From: Sphingosinicella sp963974575
GTDB taxonomy: Bacteria; Pseudomonadota; Alphaproteobacteria; Sphingomonadales; Sphingomonadaceae
Length of the DNA: 64,000 nt
Assembly (NCBI RefSeq): GCF_963974575.1
Contig: NZ_CAXBBQ010000003.1
Coordinates: forward strand, 248,001 to 312,000
Direction: 5' to 3'
The translations under genes were made by a program, and so were the position numbers. This document shows, one piece after another, positions 17,853 to 26,021 of the stretch. The notes beneath the pieces were generated by a model that saw only the letters and a list, made by a program, of their open reading frames with translations, was not told where the DNA came from and made no database searches. Position 1 is the stretch's first letter. Each line of letters opens with the position of its first letter.

Positions 17853-19615
17853 GGCTGCGCCCGTTTGTCTCTATCAAAGGCGACCCCGGCATGTTTCCAG
17901 CTTAGAATACCTGGATAGCGCCATGCTTTCGTTGCACGGCTTGCCCGTTCTGTCTTGACGATGGCATCATCCAGCCCGTCGAAGGGCTGAAGCCAGCCGC
18001 GATCACTTGCATCACGTGCAAAGCGAAGCACCCAGTATCCCCGCAGGACGGTATGGGGGCTTGCACCATCGAAACTCTCTGTTGGGTGTTTGCTGGTCGA
18101 ATTCACCCATTCGATAAATGAAGCACGATCCCGATACGGCATCTGACCTTTGACGAGGATGGGAAACCCACTTCCAGACCCGGCACCGTAAATCCCTCGT
18201 GCACCGCCGATCGCCCCGAACCGAAGCAGGAAATTTTCCGTAATGCGCGACAGGAGTGCCGGCTCTCCGGCCGAAGCCCAGAGATAAGCTGCTTCGGGGC
18301 CATATATCTGCATCATGAAGTTCGAATAGGCGTTGTCGTCATTGCTATCGATACCGCGAAATATCGAGACTGAACGGTTCTGCGGGTTAGGCGATACATC
18401 AAGACGCGCAAGATCGGACTTCCACCCCGCCCACATGTCTGCATTCATCTTGCGCGCGCGCGCTGGGCCCCAGAAAAGATTGCCCCGCTCGGTGCGGACG
18501 TTCGCGGCAATGTCGCGCAGCTTCCACATCGCGGAAAACTGGTTGAGCGTGGTACGCTGATACCCAAAACGCGGCCGATAACGGCCAGTGCCGCGCTTGT
18601 AGTTGCTGGCCAGCGCATACGCCATGATCGCCTGCTGCAGAATTGCCGCGCGCGGATCGCCCGTGGCCAGCCAATAGGCATAACCGTGGTTGAAGAGATG
18701 CGCTTCGTCACGGCGATGGCTATAGGTCTTCCCCGCCTCTGCCTTGATCTCATCGAGCCACGGGTAATTCTGGGGTGCAGTCCACTTTCCCTCATCGCCA
18801 TAGCTATCGCCGCCGGAGATTCTGCCTTCATTGGCATACGGACGATCGCCGGGGAGCGGTATCTGCGGATCGCGCATTTGATGATGCCGCTCGGACCAGA
18901 TCACGAAATTGGGCAGGCTGAGCCCATATAGCGTTTCGACACGGGCGCGCTTTGCCGCTGCAGCAAATGTACGACCATCGCGATCGAGAGCAGCCGCAAT
19001 CATGCGTGCATCAGTTTCAGAGACGAATCCGCGCGACGAACCCGCTTCGCCCGCCTGCCCTGAGACGGTGCCAACGGCATTGTTCGAAGATGAGCGCCCA
19101 TAGATGCGATCCGGGCGGTAGATGTCCTGTGACGTTTTCCGCGTACGCGGTTTAAGGAATCCAGCGAAGGCCTCGCCCGAGAAGGGGAGAACCCTCTTTT
19201 CTCGCACAGCCTGCGCGAGCCGCGCCATTGTTGGCGTTACCGGTTCGCCGGTGTCGGCGCATTTCATTGATCCGGGCAGGACCGTAATCGGCATCGCCTG
19301 TCCGTCCACCGTCACGTCATAGGGGCGATCGTCGATACTGCCGTCGCCGTCGGGAGCGCGGACAATGCACAGCGAAAACCAGTCCGGCTTCGCACGGTAG
19401 GTGAAAAGGTAAGCGCGGCCTTCAGCGACGCGCCCGAGATCGAAGACCGGCCATTCACCGCTCGGTGTTTGGATGACGTCGAGCGGGACGGACCGTGCTG
19501 CCCGGCCATCAATGGTGAGGGTGGCGGGAGCGGCCCACGCTGTTTCAGAAACTTGCAGGCTGCAGAAAGCTGCAAGAGCGAGCGGGAGCAGACGGAAACG
19601 GCAACAGCGAAACAT
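17849..19615 (-). CDS. large secreted protein of unknown function, paralogue B
   Basis: 588 aa with signal peptide (MFRCCRFRLLPLALAAFCSL, cleavage near AWAA). I do not recognise the family. It is clearly related along its whole length to the neighbour at 19711-21741: shared blocks include RDEAHLFNHGYAYWLATGDP, LPNFVIWSE versus LPNLAIWSE, SNFMMQIYGPEAAYL versus SNFMIQLYGPEAAYL, and PGSMKCAD versus GGSMKCID. The helical His/Trp/Tyr-rich middle resembles alpha/alpha-toroid polysaccharide lyases in style, but no lyase motif was confirmed. ATG 19615 was chosen over a GTG at 19630 because it begins the signal peptide. Coupled to the acyltransferase downstream. Confidence 0.8.
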   Translation of the reverse strand: MFRCCRFRLLPLALAAFCSLQVSETAWAAPATLTIDGRAARSVPLDVIQTPSGEWPVFDLGRVAEGRAYLFTYRAKPDWFSLCIVRAPDGDGSIDDRPYDVTVDGQAMPITVLPGSMKCADTGEPVTPTMARLAQAVREKRVLPFSGEAFAGFLKPRTRKTSQDIYRPDRIYGRSSSNNAVGTVSGQAGEAGSSRGFVSETDARMIAAALDRDGRTFAAAAKRARVETLYGLSLPNFVIWSERHHQMRDPQIPLPGDRPYANEGRISGGDSYGDEGKWTAPQNYPWLDEIKAEAGKTYSHRRDEAHLFNHGYAYWLATGDPRAAILQQAIMAYALASNYKRGTGRYRPRFGYQRTTLNQFSAMWKLRDIAANVRTERGNLFWGPARARKMNADMWAGWKSDLARLDVSPNPQNRSVSIFRGIDSNDDNAYSNFMMQIYGPEAAYLWASAGEPALLSRITENFLLRFGAIGGARGIYGAGSGSGFPILVKGQMPYRDRASFIEWVNSTSKHPTESFDGASPHTVLRGYWVLRFARDASDRGWLQPFDGLDDAIVKTERASRATKAWRYPGILSWKHAGVAFDRDKRAQP

Positions 19616-19625
19616 TCCGCAAGGT

Positions 19626-19655
19626 GGCACCTTGTCCCAGAAAGGACAAGGTGCC
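19626..19655. repeat. perfect 12-bp inverted repeat between the paralogues
   Basis: GGCACCTTGTCC and GGACAAGGTGCC flank a 6-base loop in the gap between the two paralogous genes, just before the second one's ATG on the minus strand. It lacks a U run in either direction, so a role as an mRNA end/attenuator or as a structure controlling the downstream start is more likely than a simple terminator. A smaller 7-bp repeat (CAGGCTG/CAGCCTG) lies at 19682-19698. Confidence 0.65.
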
Positions 19656-19710
19656 GGGGGAAGAAGGCTTTGCGAGATCTGCAGGCTGGTTCAGCCTGAA
19701 ACGATCCAGT

Positions 19711-21741
19711 CTAGAAATTGACGGCCGCGTGCTTCCACGCCAAGGCGCTCGTGTCCTTGTTGGGCGCGGTTTTCCCACGCGCGGCTTCCATCTTGGCAAT
19801 GGCCTCGTCAATGCCTGGAACTGCACCCATCCAGCCACGTTTCACCGCGTCCTGCGCGAGCTTCAGCGACCAGTAGGCGCGTTGCACGGTGTGCAGCGCG
19901 GCGCCGTCAAAGCTGTCGGCAGGAAGCGCGTTGCCGTCATTTGTCCAGGCAATGAAGCTCTCCGTATCCGTGTAGGGCATGGTGCCGCCGTCAAGAACCA
20001 GGAAACCGGAACCGGAGCCCTTGCCATAAACACCGCGCGTCCCACCAATTTTTCCAAAGCGCAGGACCATGTTCTCGGCGATCCGCTTCAGCATGGCCGG
20101 CTCGCCCTTCGAGGCGAACAGATAAGCCGCCTCCGGGCCGTAAAGCTGGATCATGAAGTTGGAGTAGGCAGAGTCCTGGTTGAGGTCGATGCCCCGGAAG
20201 ATCGATGAAGAGCGCTCATAAACACTCGTACCCGCATCCAGCTCAGCGATCTGCGTTTTCCAGTCTGCAAAGGCGTCATCGACCATCTTCAGCGCGCGCG
20301 CCTTGGACCAGAGGATATTCCCGTTCGAACTGCTCGCATTTTCCGCGACGTCTTGCAGTTTCCACAACGCCGACCAGATGTTCATCGTCGTCCGTTGATA
20401 AGTGAAACGCGTACGGTAGCGACCGTCTGAATAGGCCCCCTGATAGACGCTGGCGAGCGCGTAGGCCGCGATTGCCTGCTGAAGGACCGCGGCTCGTGGG
20501 TCGCCGGTGGCCAGCCAATAGGCATAACCATGGTTGAAGAGGTGCGCCTCGTCGCGTGTGTGCGAATAGCACGAGCCGGCCGTGGCACCGATCTGGCTGA
20601 GCCAGGGGTAATCAGTGGGGGCGCACCATTCGCCCTCATTGCTCAACTGATCGGCCTTGGTGCTCGTACCCTCGTTCACATATGGCCTGTCGCCGGCGAG
20701 CGGGACCTGCGGATCACGAAGCTGATTGTGGTTTTCCGACCAGATCGCAAGATTGGGAAGGCTGAGGCCGTAAAGCGTCTGGATACGGTTCTGTTCGGCC
20801 GCATCGTTGAAAACAGCGCTGTTGCCGGCAAGTGCCGCGGCAATCATCACCGCGTCGTCACCGGAAATGAAACCGCGCGATGACCCGTACTCGCCTCCTG
20901 CGCCGGTGATCGCGTACGCGATCGCATTGTTCATGCCGGAGCGGCCGTAGATGCGGCCCGGCACGTATCCCACCTTGTTTTCGGCGGTGCGATCGGTTGC
21001 GAGCGTCGGCGACTTCGGCCAACCGGAAAATGCCGCACTTGAATAGGGCAGTACGCGCTTCGCGGTGACCGCGGCGCGGAGCCGGTCCATCGACGGTGCG
21101 ATCGGTTCGCCATTGTCGATGCACTTCATGCTGCCGCCGAGGACGGAAAGCGTCGTTTCCACGCCGCTGACCGAGATGGCGTAGCTGCGTTCGCCAACCG
21201 TGGTGTCGGCGGGCGCGGCATAGCGAACGATGCAGACGCTCCACCATGTCGGGCGGCTTGCAAGGCCGAACATGTAAGCGCGGCCGCCGCTGACAGGACC
21301 AAGATCGCTGACGGGCCATGTGCCGGTCGGCGTGGTGATCGTGTCCATCGCCGCCGCGGAGAGACGCGTACCAGCCACGGACACGGTGACCGGACCCGAG
21401 GGCATCGTCGGATCAGCCGGCGGAGGCGTCGGTGTGGGCGTCGGCGTCGGTGTGGGCGTCGGTGTGGGAGTCGGCGTTGGCGTAGGTGTGGGCGTCGGCG
21501 TCGGCGTCGGCGTCGGTGTGGGCGTCGGTGTGGGCGTCGGCGTCGGTGTGGGCGTCGGCGTTGGCGTCGGTGTCGGAGACGGATCGGACGGCGTCACCGA
21601 TGCCGGGGGCGTAGGGCTCCCCGCATCGGTTTGCGTGCCGCCAGAACTGCCGCCTCCACAGGCCGACAGAAGGATGAACGCGGAGATGAAAGCCACAGGC
21701 TGGCCTCGGCCGCGCAGACGCCCAGCAGAATAAATGTTCAT
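19711..21741 (-). CDS. large secreted lipoprotein-like protein with Thr-Pro linker, paralogue A
   Basis: 676 aa from ATG 21741 (an in-frame TTG nine bases upstream is also possible). The N-terminus has a hydrophobic segment then LLSACGGGSSGG, a lipobox with Cys near 28, so it is probably a lipoprotein. A Ser/Pro stretch leads into roughly 25 Thr-Pro pairs, a stiff extended spacer, then a domain matching the 17849-19615 protein over its full length. Function unknown. The arrangement (lipid anchor, rigid arm, large domain) suits a protein acting on a polymer at the cell surface. The two paralogues are about 100 bases apart on the same strand. Confidence 0.82.
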   Translation of the reverse strand: MNIYSAGRLRGRGQPVAFISAFILLSACGGGSSGGTQTDAGSPTPPASVTPSDPSPTPTPTPTPTPTPTPTPTPTPTPTPTPTPTPTPTPTPTPTPTPTPTPTPTPPPADPTMPSGPVTVSVAGTRLSAAAMDTITTPTGTWPVSDLGPVSGGRAYMFGLASRPTWWSVCIVRYAAPADTTVGERSYAISVSGVETTLSVLGGSMKCIDNGEPIAPSMDRLRAAVTAKRVLPYSSAAFSGWPKSPTLATDRTAENKVGYVPGRIYGRSGMNNAIAYAITGAGGEYGSSRGFISGDDAVMIAAALAGNSAVFNDAAEQNRIQTLYGLSLPNLAIWSENHNQLRDPQVPLAGDRPYVNEGTSTKADQLSNEGEWCAPTDYPWLSQIGATAGSCYSHTRDEAHLFNHGYAYWLATGDPRAAVLQQAIAAYALASVYQGAYSDGRYRTRFTYQRTTMNIWSALWKLQDVAENASSSNGNILWSKARALKMVDDAFADWKTQIAELDAGTSVYERSSSIFRGIDLNQDSAYSNFMIQLYGPEAAYLFASKGEPAMLKRIAENMVLRFGKIGGTRGVYGKGSGSGFLVLDGGTMPYTDTESFIAWTNDGNALPADSFDGAALHTVQRAYWSLKLAQDAVKRGWMGAVPGIDEAIAKMEAARGKTAPNKDTSALAWKHAAVNF
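21424..21574 (-). repeat. hexamer tandem repeat encoding (Thr-Pro)n
   Basis: About 150 bases built from 6-base units close to GGCGTC and GGTGTG, reading as alternating Thr-Pro codons on the minus strand. Both codon positions vary (GTC, GTG, GTA, GTT on the plus strand), so selection on the protein is likely, but near-identical units could still change number by slippage in multiples of six without shifting the frame. Confidence 0.9.
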
Positions 21742-21932
21742 TGACCCCAACGACCCCTCGTTGTGACCGCAAAATCGCGGATTTGAGGGGATTCTTGGGC
21801 GCCAACTCTAAACAAATGCCTAATACATCAAGTGCCGTGCGACACTTTGATGGTTAAGACAGGCGAAGTGATTGTAATTACGGCGACGAAATGTCGGTTA
21901 ATTTCTCATTCTCTTTTAGCCGTAACATTTCG

Positions 21933-22526
21933 TCAACGAAGATTGGTCGCCGCGAAGGACCAGTTCATCGTATTGGTTAAGAAATCGTCTACAAAGTCCG
22001 GCCGGGCATTCTGGTAATCCAGATAATAAGCGTGTTCCCAAACATCGAGCGTGATGAGGGGGTTAAGCCCCTTATGGACGAGCGCGGAATCGGCATCGTG
22101 AGTCGAAATGATCTTCAGACCGTCGGCGCCTTCCTGGCAGAGCCATGCCCAGCCGCTGCCGAAATGACCGGTCGCTTCGGTCTTGAAGGCCTTTTTGAAT
22201 TCCGACAGGCCGCCGAACGCCGAGTCGATCATGTCCTTGAGCTTACCTTCGGGCCCGGCAGCCTTCGGCGACAGCGAGTTCCAGAAGAAGGTGTGGTTCC
22301 AGGCCTGAGCGGCGTTGTTGAAAAGACCCTCATCGCCTTTGCTCTTGGCCGTCTTCACGATCTCTTCAAGCGAGGCCTTTTCCAAACCTGTTCCGGCGAT
22401 CGCCGCGTTCGTCTTGTCGACGTAGCCCTTGTGATGCTTGCCGTGGTGGAATTCGAGCGTGCGCGCGGACATGTGCGGCTCCAGCGCATCCTTCGCGAAC
22501 GGCAGCGGCGGGAGTTCGATAGCCAT
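21933..22526 (-). CDS. sodB: superoxide dismutase, Fe/Mn family
   Basis: Cytoplasmic superoxide dismutase, 197 aa from ATG 22526 (MAIELPPLPFAKDALEPHMS). The metal-binding histidine region HHGKHHKGYVDKTN is followed by NHTFFWNSL and the ligand pair in LDVWEHAYYLDYQNARPDF. The combination of AQAWNH and the FGSGWAWL segment favours the iron type. A frame open further upstream has no family sequence. It is a stand-alone gene, about 90 bases from pspF. Confidence 0.95.
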   Translation of the reverse strand: MAIELPPLPFAKDALEPHMSARTLEFHHGKHHKGYVDKTNAAIAGTGLEKASLEEIVKTAKSKGDEGLFNNAAQAWNHTFFWNSLSPKAAGPEGKLKDMIDSAFGGLSEFKKAFKTEATGHFGSGWAWLCQEGADGLKIISTHDADSALVHKGLNPLITLDVWEHAYYLDYQNARPDFVDDFLTNTMNWSFAATNLR

Positions 22527-22613
22527 GAATAGCTCCTTTGTTTTGGGTGGGTGTTCAGAGGGGTAACGCAGCGCCGTGACGGATGTTGCGTTCAAAAACC
22601 CTATCGATGTGGG

Positions 22614-23663
22614 TCAGGATGCCGCAGCGGCCCGGTGCAGGCCGTGACGGCGCAGGCAGTGCCTGAGTTGATCGTAAGTGACCGCGAGCGCCTCCGCGGC
22701 GGCACGCTGGTTGTAGCGGCAGCTTTCGAGCGTGCGGACGAGAATGTCCCGCTCATATTCCGCAACGGCAGCGCGCAGGTCGCTCACAGCGGCGCGCTGC
22801 TCTGCCGCCGCAACCGCCGCGACCGCCGGTTCGACCGGCGGCGCCTTTGCCGCTTCTGCCCCCGCCATCACGATCGAACGCTTCGGCCGCCACGGAGAGT
22901 CGAACGGATCGAACTGGAGCGCATCTACGGGCGTCGCAGGATCGCCCCAGCGGTAAAGCGCGCGCTCCACGACGTTCTTGAGTTCGCGGACGTTGCCCGG
23001 CCATTCGTAGGCCCGCAACTGCTGGCGTACCTCGCGGCTGAAGCCGGGGAAGTCCGGCCAGCCGAGCTCGACAGACATGCGGCGCGCGAAGTGGTTCGCC
23101 AGTTCCATGATGTCATCCGAACGTGCGCGCAGCGGCGGGAGTGTGATGACCTCGAAGGAGAGCCGGTCGAGCAGATCGGCGCGGAAGTGTCCCTTTTCGA
23201 CAAGCGCGGGCAGATCCTCATTTGTGGCGCCGACGATACGCACATCGACGGTAAGCGGCCGGTTCGCACCAAGCCGCGTCAGCTCGCCATATTCGACGAC
23301 GCGCAGCAGGCGTTCCTGCGCGGCAGAGGACAGCGTGCCGACTTCGTCGAGGAACAACGTGCCGCCGTCCGCTTCCTCGAACCGCCCGCGCCTGGCCGAG
23401 GTCGCGCCAGTGAAAGCCCCGGCTTCGTAGCCGAAAAGTTCGGCGTCGATGAGGTTCTCTGACATGGCGGCGCAGTTCATCGCGATGAACGGCTCGTCCC
23501 AGCGCGGACTGAGCCGGTGCAGGCGCTCCGCGACCATCTCTTTACCGGTGCCGCGCTCGCCGATGACAAGCACCGAGCGGTTAAGCGCGGCAGCAAGGCT
23601 CGCCCGCTCGATCGCATCGAGCAGTTCGGTCGATTGGCCAACGAGCGTCGCTGAGTCTTTCAT
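22614..23663 (-). CDS. pspF: psp operon sigma-54 activator PspF
   Basis: 349-aa enhancer-binding protein lacking a regulatory N-terminal domain, as PspF does: it starts directly with the AAA+ module. Walker A is GERGTGKE (residues 35-42), the sigma-54 contact loop GAFTGA is at 82-87 and Walker B is LFLDEVG. The C-terminus is a Fis-type helix-turn-helix (AAAEALAVTYDQLRHCL). It is divergent from the psp genes, with the sigma-54 promoter between them. In known systems PspA binds and silences PspF until membrane stress. Confidence 0.93.
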   Translation of the reverse strand: MKDSATLVGQSTELLDAIERASLAAALNRSVLVIGERGTGKEMVAERLHRLSPRWDEPFIAMNCAAMSENLIDAELFGYEAGAFTGATSARRGRFEEADGGTLFLDEVGTLSSAAQERLLRVVEYGELTRLGANRPLTVDVRIVGATNEDLPALVEKGHFRADLLDRLSFEVITLPPLRARSDDIMELANHFARRMSVELGWPDFPGFSREVRQQLRAYEWPGNVRELKNVVERALYRWGDPATPVDALQFDPFDSPWRPKRSIVMAGAEAAKAPPVEPAVAAVAAAEQRAAVSDLRAAVAEYERDILVRTLESCRYNQRAAAEALAVTYDQLRHCLRRHGLHRAAAAS

Positions 23664-23785
23664 TGCTAATACTTAGTAAAATTTCCCAATATTTTGCAAT
23701 ATGCACCATGGTAAATTTCACTACTTTTAAGTCGGATTTGCGATAAGGTATTGAAAACAAACAAATTATATCATGCCAGAAAAAT

Positions 23786-23801
23786 TGGCACGGCCCTTGC
23801 T
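23786..23801 (+). promoter_or_regulatory. sigma-54 promoter of the psp operon
   Basis: TGGCACG-GCCC-TTGCT matches the sigma-54 consensus (TGGCACG-N4-TTGCW) at every defined base, with GG and GC 10 bases apart. It lies 50 bases before the first psp gene and faces away from pspF. The AT-rich stretch 23664-23780 upstream, including the imperfect palindrome at 23690-23703, is the expected place for PspF binding and IHF bending. Confidence 0.92.
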
Positions 23802-23851
23802 GAACATGGGGCAACGGATTTGAAAGCAACAGTTCAACACAGGAGGCATCA

Positions 23852-24025
23852 ATGCTTACGCAGGCCAACAGCACCATGTTCCGGACCCTCTTCTGCACCG
23901 TCGGTGCCGTCGCGGTCAGCTCGGTCTTCCTCTTCGCCGCAGCGGGCCCCGCTCGCGCCGAAGCCCCGACCAAGCTCGCCCAGGTCCAGATCATGCCGGC
24001 TTCGACGAGCGCGATCGTTTACTGA
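23852..24025 (+). CDS. 57-aa exported small protein, first gene of psp operon
   Basis: Short gene not resembling anything I recognise. ATG 23852 is preceded by AGGAGG at 23841-23846, five bases away, an optimal site. The product has a polar N-terminus, a hydrophobic stretch (about residues 14-31) and GPARA followed by EAPT, a likely signal peptidase I site, leaving a mature peptide of about 21 residues ending in Tyr. Alternatively it stays anchored as a single-span protein. It is the first gene behind the sigma-54 promoter and about 90 bases before pspA, so it should be induced with the psp response. Confidence 0.75.
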   Translation: MLTQANSTMFRTLFCTVGAVAVSSVFLFAAAGPARAEAPTKLAQVQIMPASTSAIVY

Positions 24026-24113
24026 TCGGTCCGCAGCGTCCAGCGGCCGGAGCGGATCCCCCCAGTCCCCTCCCGTTCCGGCCGCCACCTTCAACTTCAG
24101 GAGTTCCGACCAG

Positions 24114-24785
24114 ATGGGCATTTTCTCGAGGACGCGCGACATCATCGCCGCAAACGTCACCGACCTTCTCGACCGCGCCGAAGACCCGGCGAAGATGATC
24201 CGCATGATCATCATGGAGATGGAAGAGACGCTCGTGGAAGTCCGCGCATCCGCCGCCCGCACCATCGCCGACCAGAAGGAAATGCGCCGCACGATCATGA
24301 AACTGGATCAGGCGCAGGCGACGTGGGCAGAGAAGGCTGAACTGGCGCTGTCGAAGGGCCGCGAGGATCTCGCCAAGGCGGCGCTGCTCGAAAAGCAGAA
24401 GATGAGCGGCAGCGGCGCCCAGCTGCAGGCCGAAGTCGATCTGCTCGACGAACAGCTCTCCCACTACGAAGGCGACATCCAGAAGCTGGAAAGCAAGCTT
24501 CGCGAGGCACGCACACGCCAATCGGCGCTGCTGTCGCGGCTTGAGACGGCGAACAACCGCGTGCGGATGCGCAGCCTGCTGCGCGGCCCGAAGGTGGACG
24601 AGGCCTTCTCGCGCTTCGAGGTGCTGGAACGCCGCGTCGACTACGCCGAAGGCCAGGTGGATGCGCTCGCGCTCGGCGAGACGCGCAGCCTGGAGATGCA
24701 GATCGCCGATCTGCGCACCGACGACGCCGTCGAGGCCGAGCTGGCCGCGCTGAAGTCCAGAATGGCTCAGAAGCAGGAGGGTTGA
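24114..24785 (+). CDS. pspA: phage shock protein A (PspA/IM30)
   Basis: 223-aa peripheral membrane protein of the ESCRT-III-like PspA/Vipp1 family, which binds stressed inner membrane and inhibits PspF. ATG 24114 gives MGIFSRTRDIIAANVTDLLD, the amphipathic N-terminal helix, followed by EDPAKMIRMIIMEMEETL and a long coiled coil with ALSKGREDLAKAAL. The family-typical length is kept. PspB follows after a 3-base gap. Confidence 0.96.
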   Translation: MGIFSRTRDIIAANVTDLLDRAEDPAKMIRMIIMEMEETLVEVRASAARTIADQKEMRRTIMKLDQAQATWAEKAELALSKGREDLAKAALLEKQKMSGSGAQLQAEVDLLDEQLSHYEGDIQKLESKLREARTRQSALLSRLETANNRVRMRSLLRGPKVDEAFSRFEVLERRVDYAEGQVDALALGETRSLEMQIADLRTDDAVEAELAALKSRMAQKQEG

Positions 24786-24788
24786 TCC

Positions 24789-25079
24789 ATGGCCGAAGCT
24801 ATCGTCCCGCTTATCGCCATCCTTGCCATCTTCATCGGTATGCCGTGGCTGTTCCTGCATTACCGGATGAAATCCAAGCAGAACCGCAGCCTGTCCATCG
24901 AGGACGAGCGGATGCTCGACGATCTTCACCAGGCCGCGATGCGCCTGGAGGACCGGCTGCAGACGATCGAACGCATCATGTCTGTCGACAACCCCAACTG
25001 GCGCCACATCGCGGCCGGAAGCCCGGTCGGCGAACGGCTTGAGGACACACGCACCGCGGAAATCAGGAGGATGAAATGA
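24789..25079 (+). CDS. pspB: phage shock protein B
   Basis: 96-aa single-span inner-membrane protein. After the N-terminal helix (residues 4-24, ending HYRMK) comes a coiled coil with DLHQAAMRLEDRLQTIERI, the PspB signature region, then a short extra tail compared with E. coli PspB. In known systems PspB and PspC sense membrane damage and pull PspA off PspF. Its stop overlaps the next gene by four bases. Confidence 0.92.
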   Translation: MAEAIVPLIAILAIFIGMPWLFLHYRMKSKQNRSLSIEDERMLDDLHQAAMRLEDRLQTIERIMSVDNPNWRHIAAGSPVGERLEDTRTAEIRRMK

Positions 25080-25267
25080 GCTTCGCACTCGACAAGAGAA
25101 ACGCCATCTTCCTCGGCGTCTGCGCCGGGTTTGCAAAGATGACCAGGACCGATGCGCTGTGGTGGCGGCTTGGCGCCATCGTCGGCACCATCGTCGGGTT
25201 CGGCATCCTGCCGATCATCTACCTGCTCATCGCCTGGCTCGCCCAGCCGCGCACTCACGACGCCTGA
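25076..25267 (+). CDS. short PspC-domain protein
   Basis: 63-aa protein consisting of a bare PspC domain: a charged start (FALDKRNAIFLGVCAGFA), the LWWRLGAIVGT block and one or two hydrophobic helices. It lacks the C-terminal extension of the next gene and appears to be a duplicated, shortened PspC. Coupled to pspB by an ATGA overlap. Confidence 0.85.
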   Translation: MSFALDKRNAIFLGVCAGFAKMTRTDALWWRLGAIVGTIVGFGILPIIYLLIAWLAQPRTHDA

Positions 25268-25292
25268 TACGATCCGAACACGGGAGGCACAA

Positions 25293-25670
25293 ATGTCCAG
25301 CCGCACCAAATTCTACCTCAACAAACGCGAAAAGAAGTGGCTGGGCGTGTGCGCCGGGCTTGCGGATTTCACGGGTATTGATGTGCTCTGGTGGCGTGTC
25401 GGTGCCGTTGTCGGCACCATCCTCGGCGCAGGCATCCTGCCCGTCGCATATCTGGTGATCGGCCTGATGGCATCGGACAAGCCTTCGGAATTCTACGGCG
25501 AAAGCATCACCGACCAGAAGTTCTGGCAGAAGGTGCGGGTCGCGCCGAGCCGATCGATCCGCGACGTTCACGCCAGCTTCCGCGACATCGACCGCCGGCT
25601 CGCCCACGTGGAGCGGCACTATACCTCGCAGAACACCCGGCTCGCCGACGAGATCGACAGCCTGCGCTAG
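25293..25670 (+). CDS. pspC: phage shock protein C
   Basis: 125-aa PspC protein. The N-terminal PspC domain (LNKREKKWLGVCAGLADFTG and VLWWRVGAVVGT) includes a hydrophobic hairpin, followed by a cytoplasmic or periplasmic tail with a helix ending in NTRLADEIDSLR. That last stretch matches the C-terminal motif of the following small membrane genes. ATG 25293 follows GGGAGG. It is probably the partner of PspB in stress sensing. Confidence 0.92.
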   Translation: MSSRTKFYLNKREKKWLGVCAGLADFTGIDVLWWRVGAVVGTILGAGILPVAYLVIGLMASDKPSEFYGESITDQKFWQKVRVAPSRSIRDVHASFRDIDRRLAHVERHYTSQNTRLADEIDSLR

Positions 25671-25694
25671 GCTGCAGCGAAGGGACGCATCACC

Positions 25695-25994
25695 ATGGAT
25701 TGGGGTTCACCGGTTTTCGTGCTCGCCATCATCGCCATCAGCACGGGCGGCTGGCTGATCAGTACCTGGATCCGCGCCCGCCACGGCTATCCGATCGAAA
25801 ACGAGTTTTGGGGCACGACCAACAAGACCGCGGGTGAGAGCCTCGCCGCGAGCCGTAAGACCGAACTGCTGGCGAACGAGAATGCGGAAATGAAGGGCCA
25901 GATCGCCAGGCTCGAAGAGCGGATCACGGTTCTGGAGCGCATCGCGACGGACAGGTCGCGCAGGCTCTCCGACGAGATCGACGGCCTTCGTTAG
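25695..25994 (+). CDS. psp-linked single-span coiled-coil protein 1
   Basis: 99 aa, family not recognised. One N-terminal membrane helix (residues 6-26), a juxtamembrane motif RARHGYPIENEFWG, then a predicted coiled coil starting at LLANENAEMKGQI and ending LERIATDRSRRLSDEIDGLR. Layout resembles PspB (helix plus coiled coil), and the end resembles PspC's tail. It starts 24 bases after pspC on the same strand, so it is probably part of the psp operon. Confidence 0.8.
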   Translation: MDWGSPVFVLAIIAISTGGWLISTWIRARHGYPIENEFWGTTNKTAGESLAASRKTELLANENAEMKGQIARLEERITVLERIATDRSRRLSDEIDGLR

Positions 25995-26021
25995 CACGGC
26001 CAAACAGGGGGAATGTGAGCC

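Noticed and set aside
21424..21574. Tandem repeat considered as CRISPR
   Set aside because: Units are six bases, contiguous and without spacers, and encode Thr-Pro in frame with a secreted protein.
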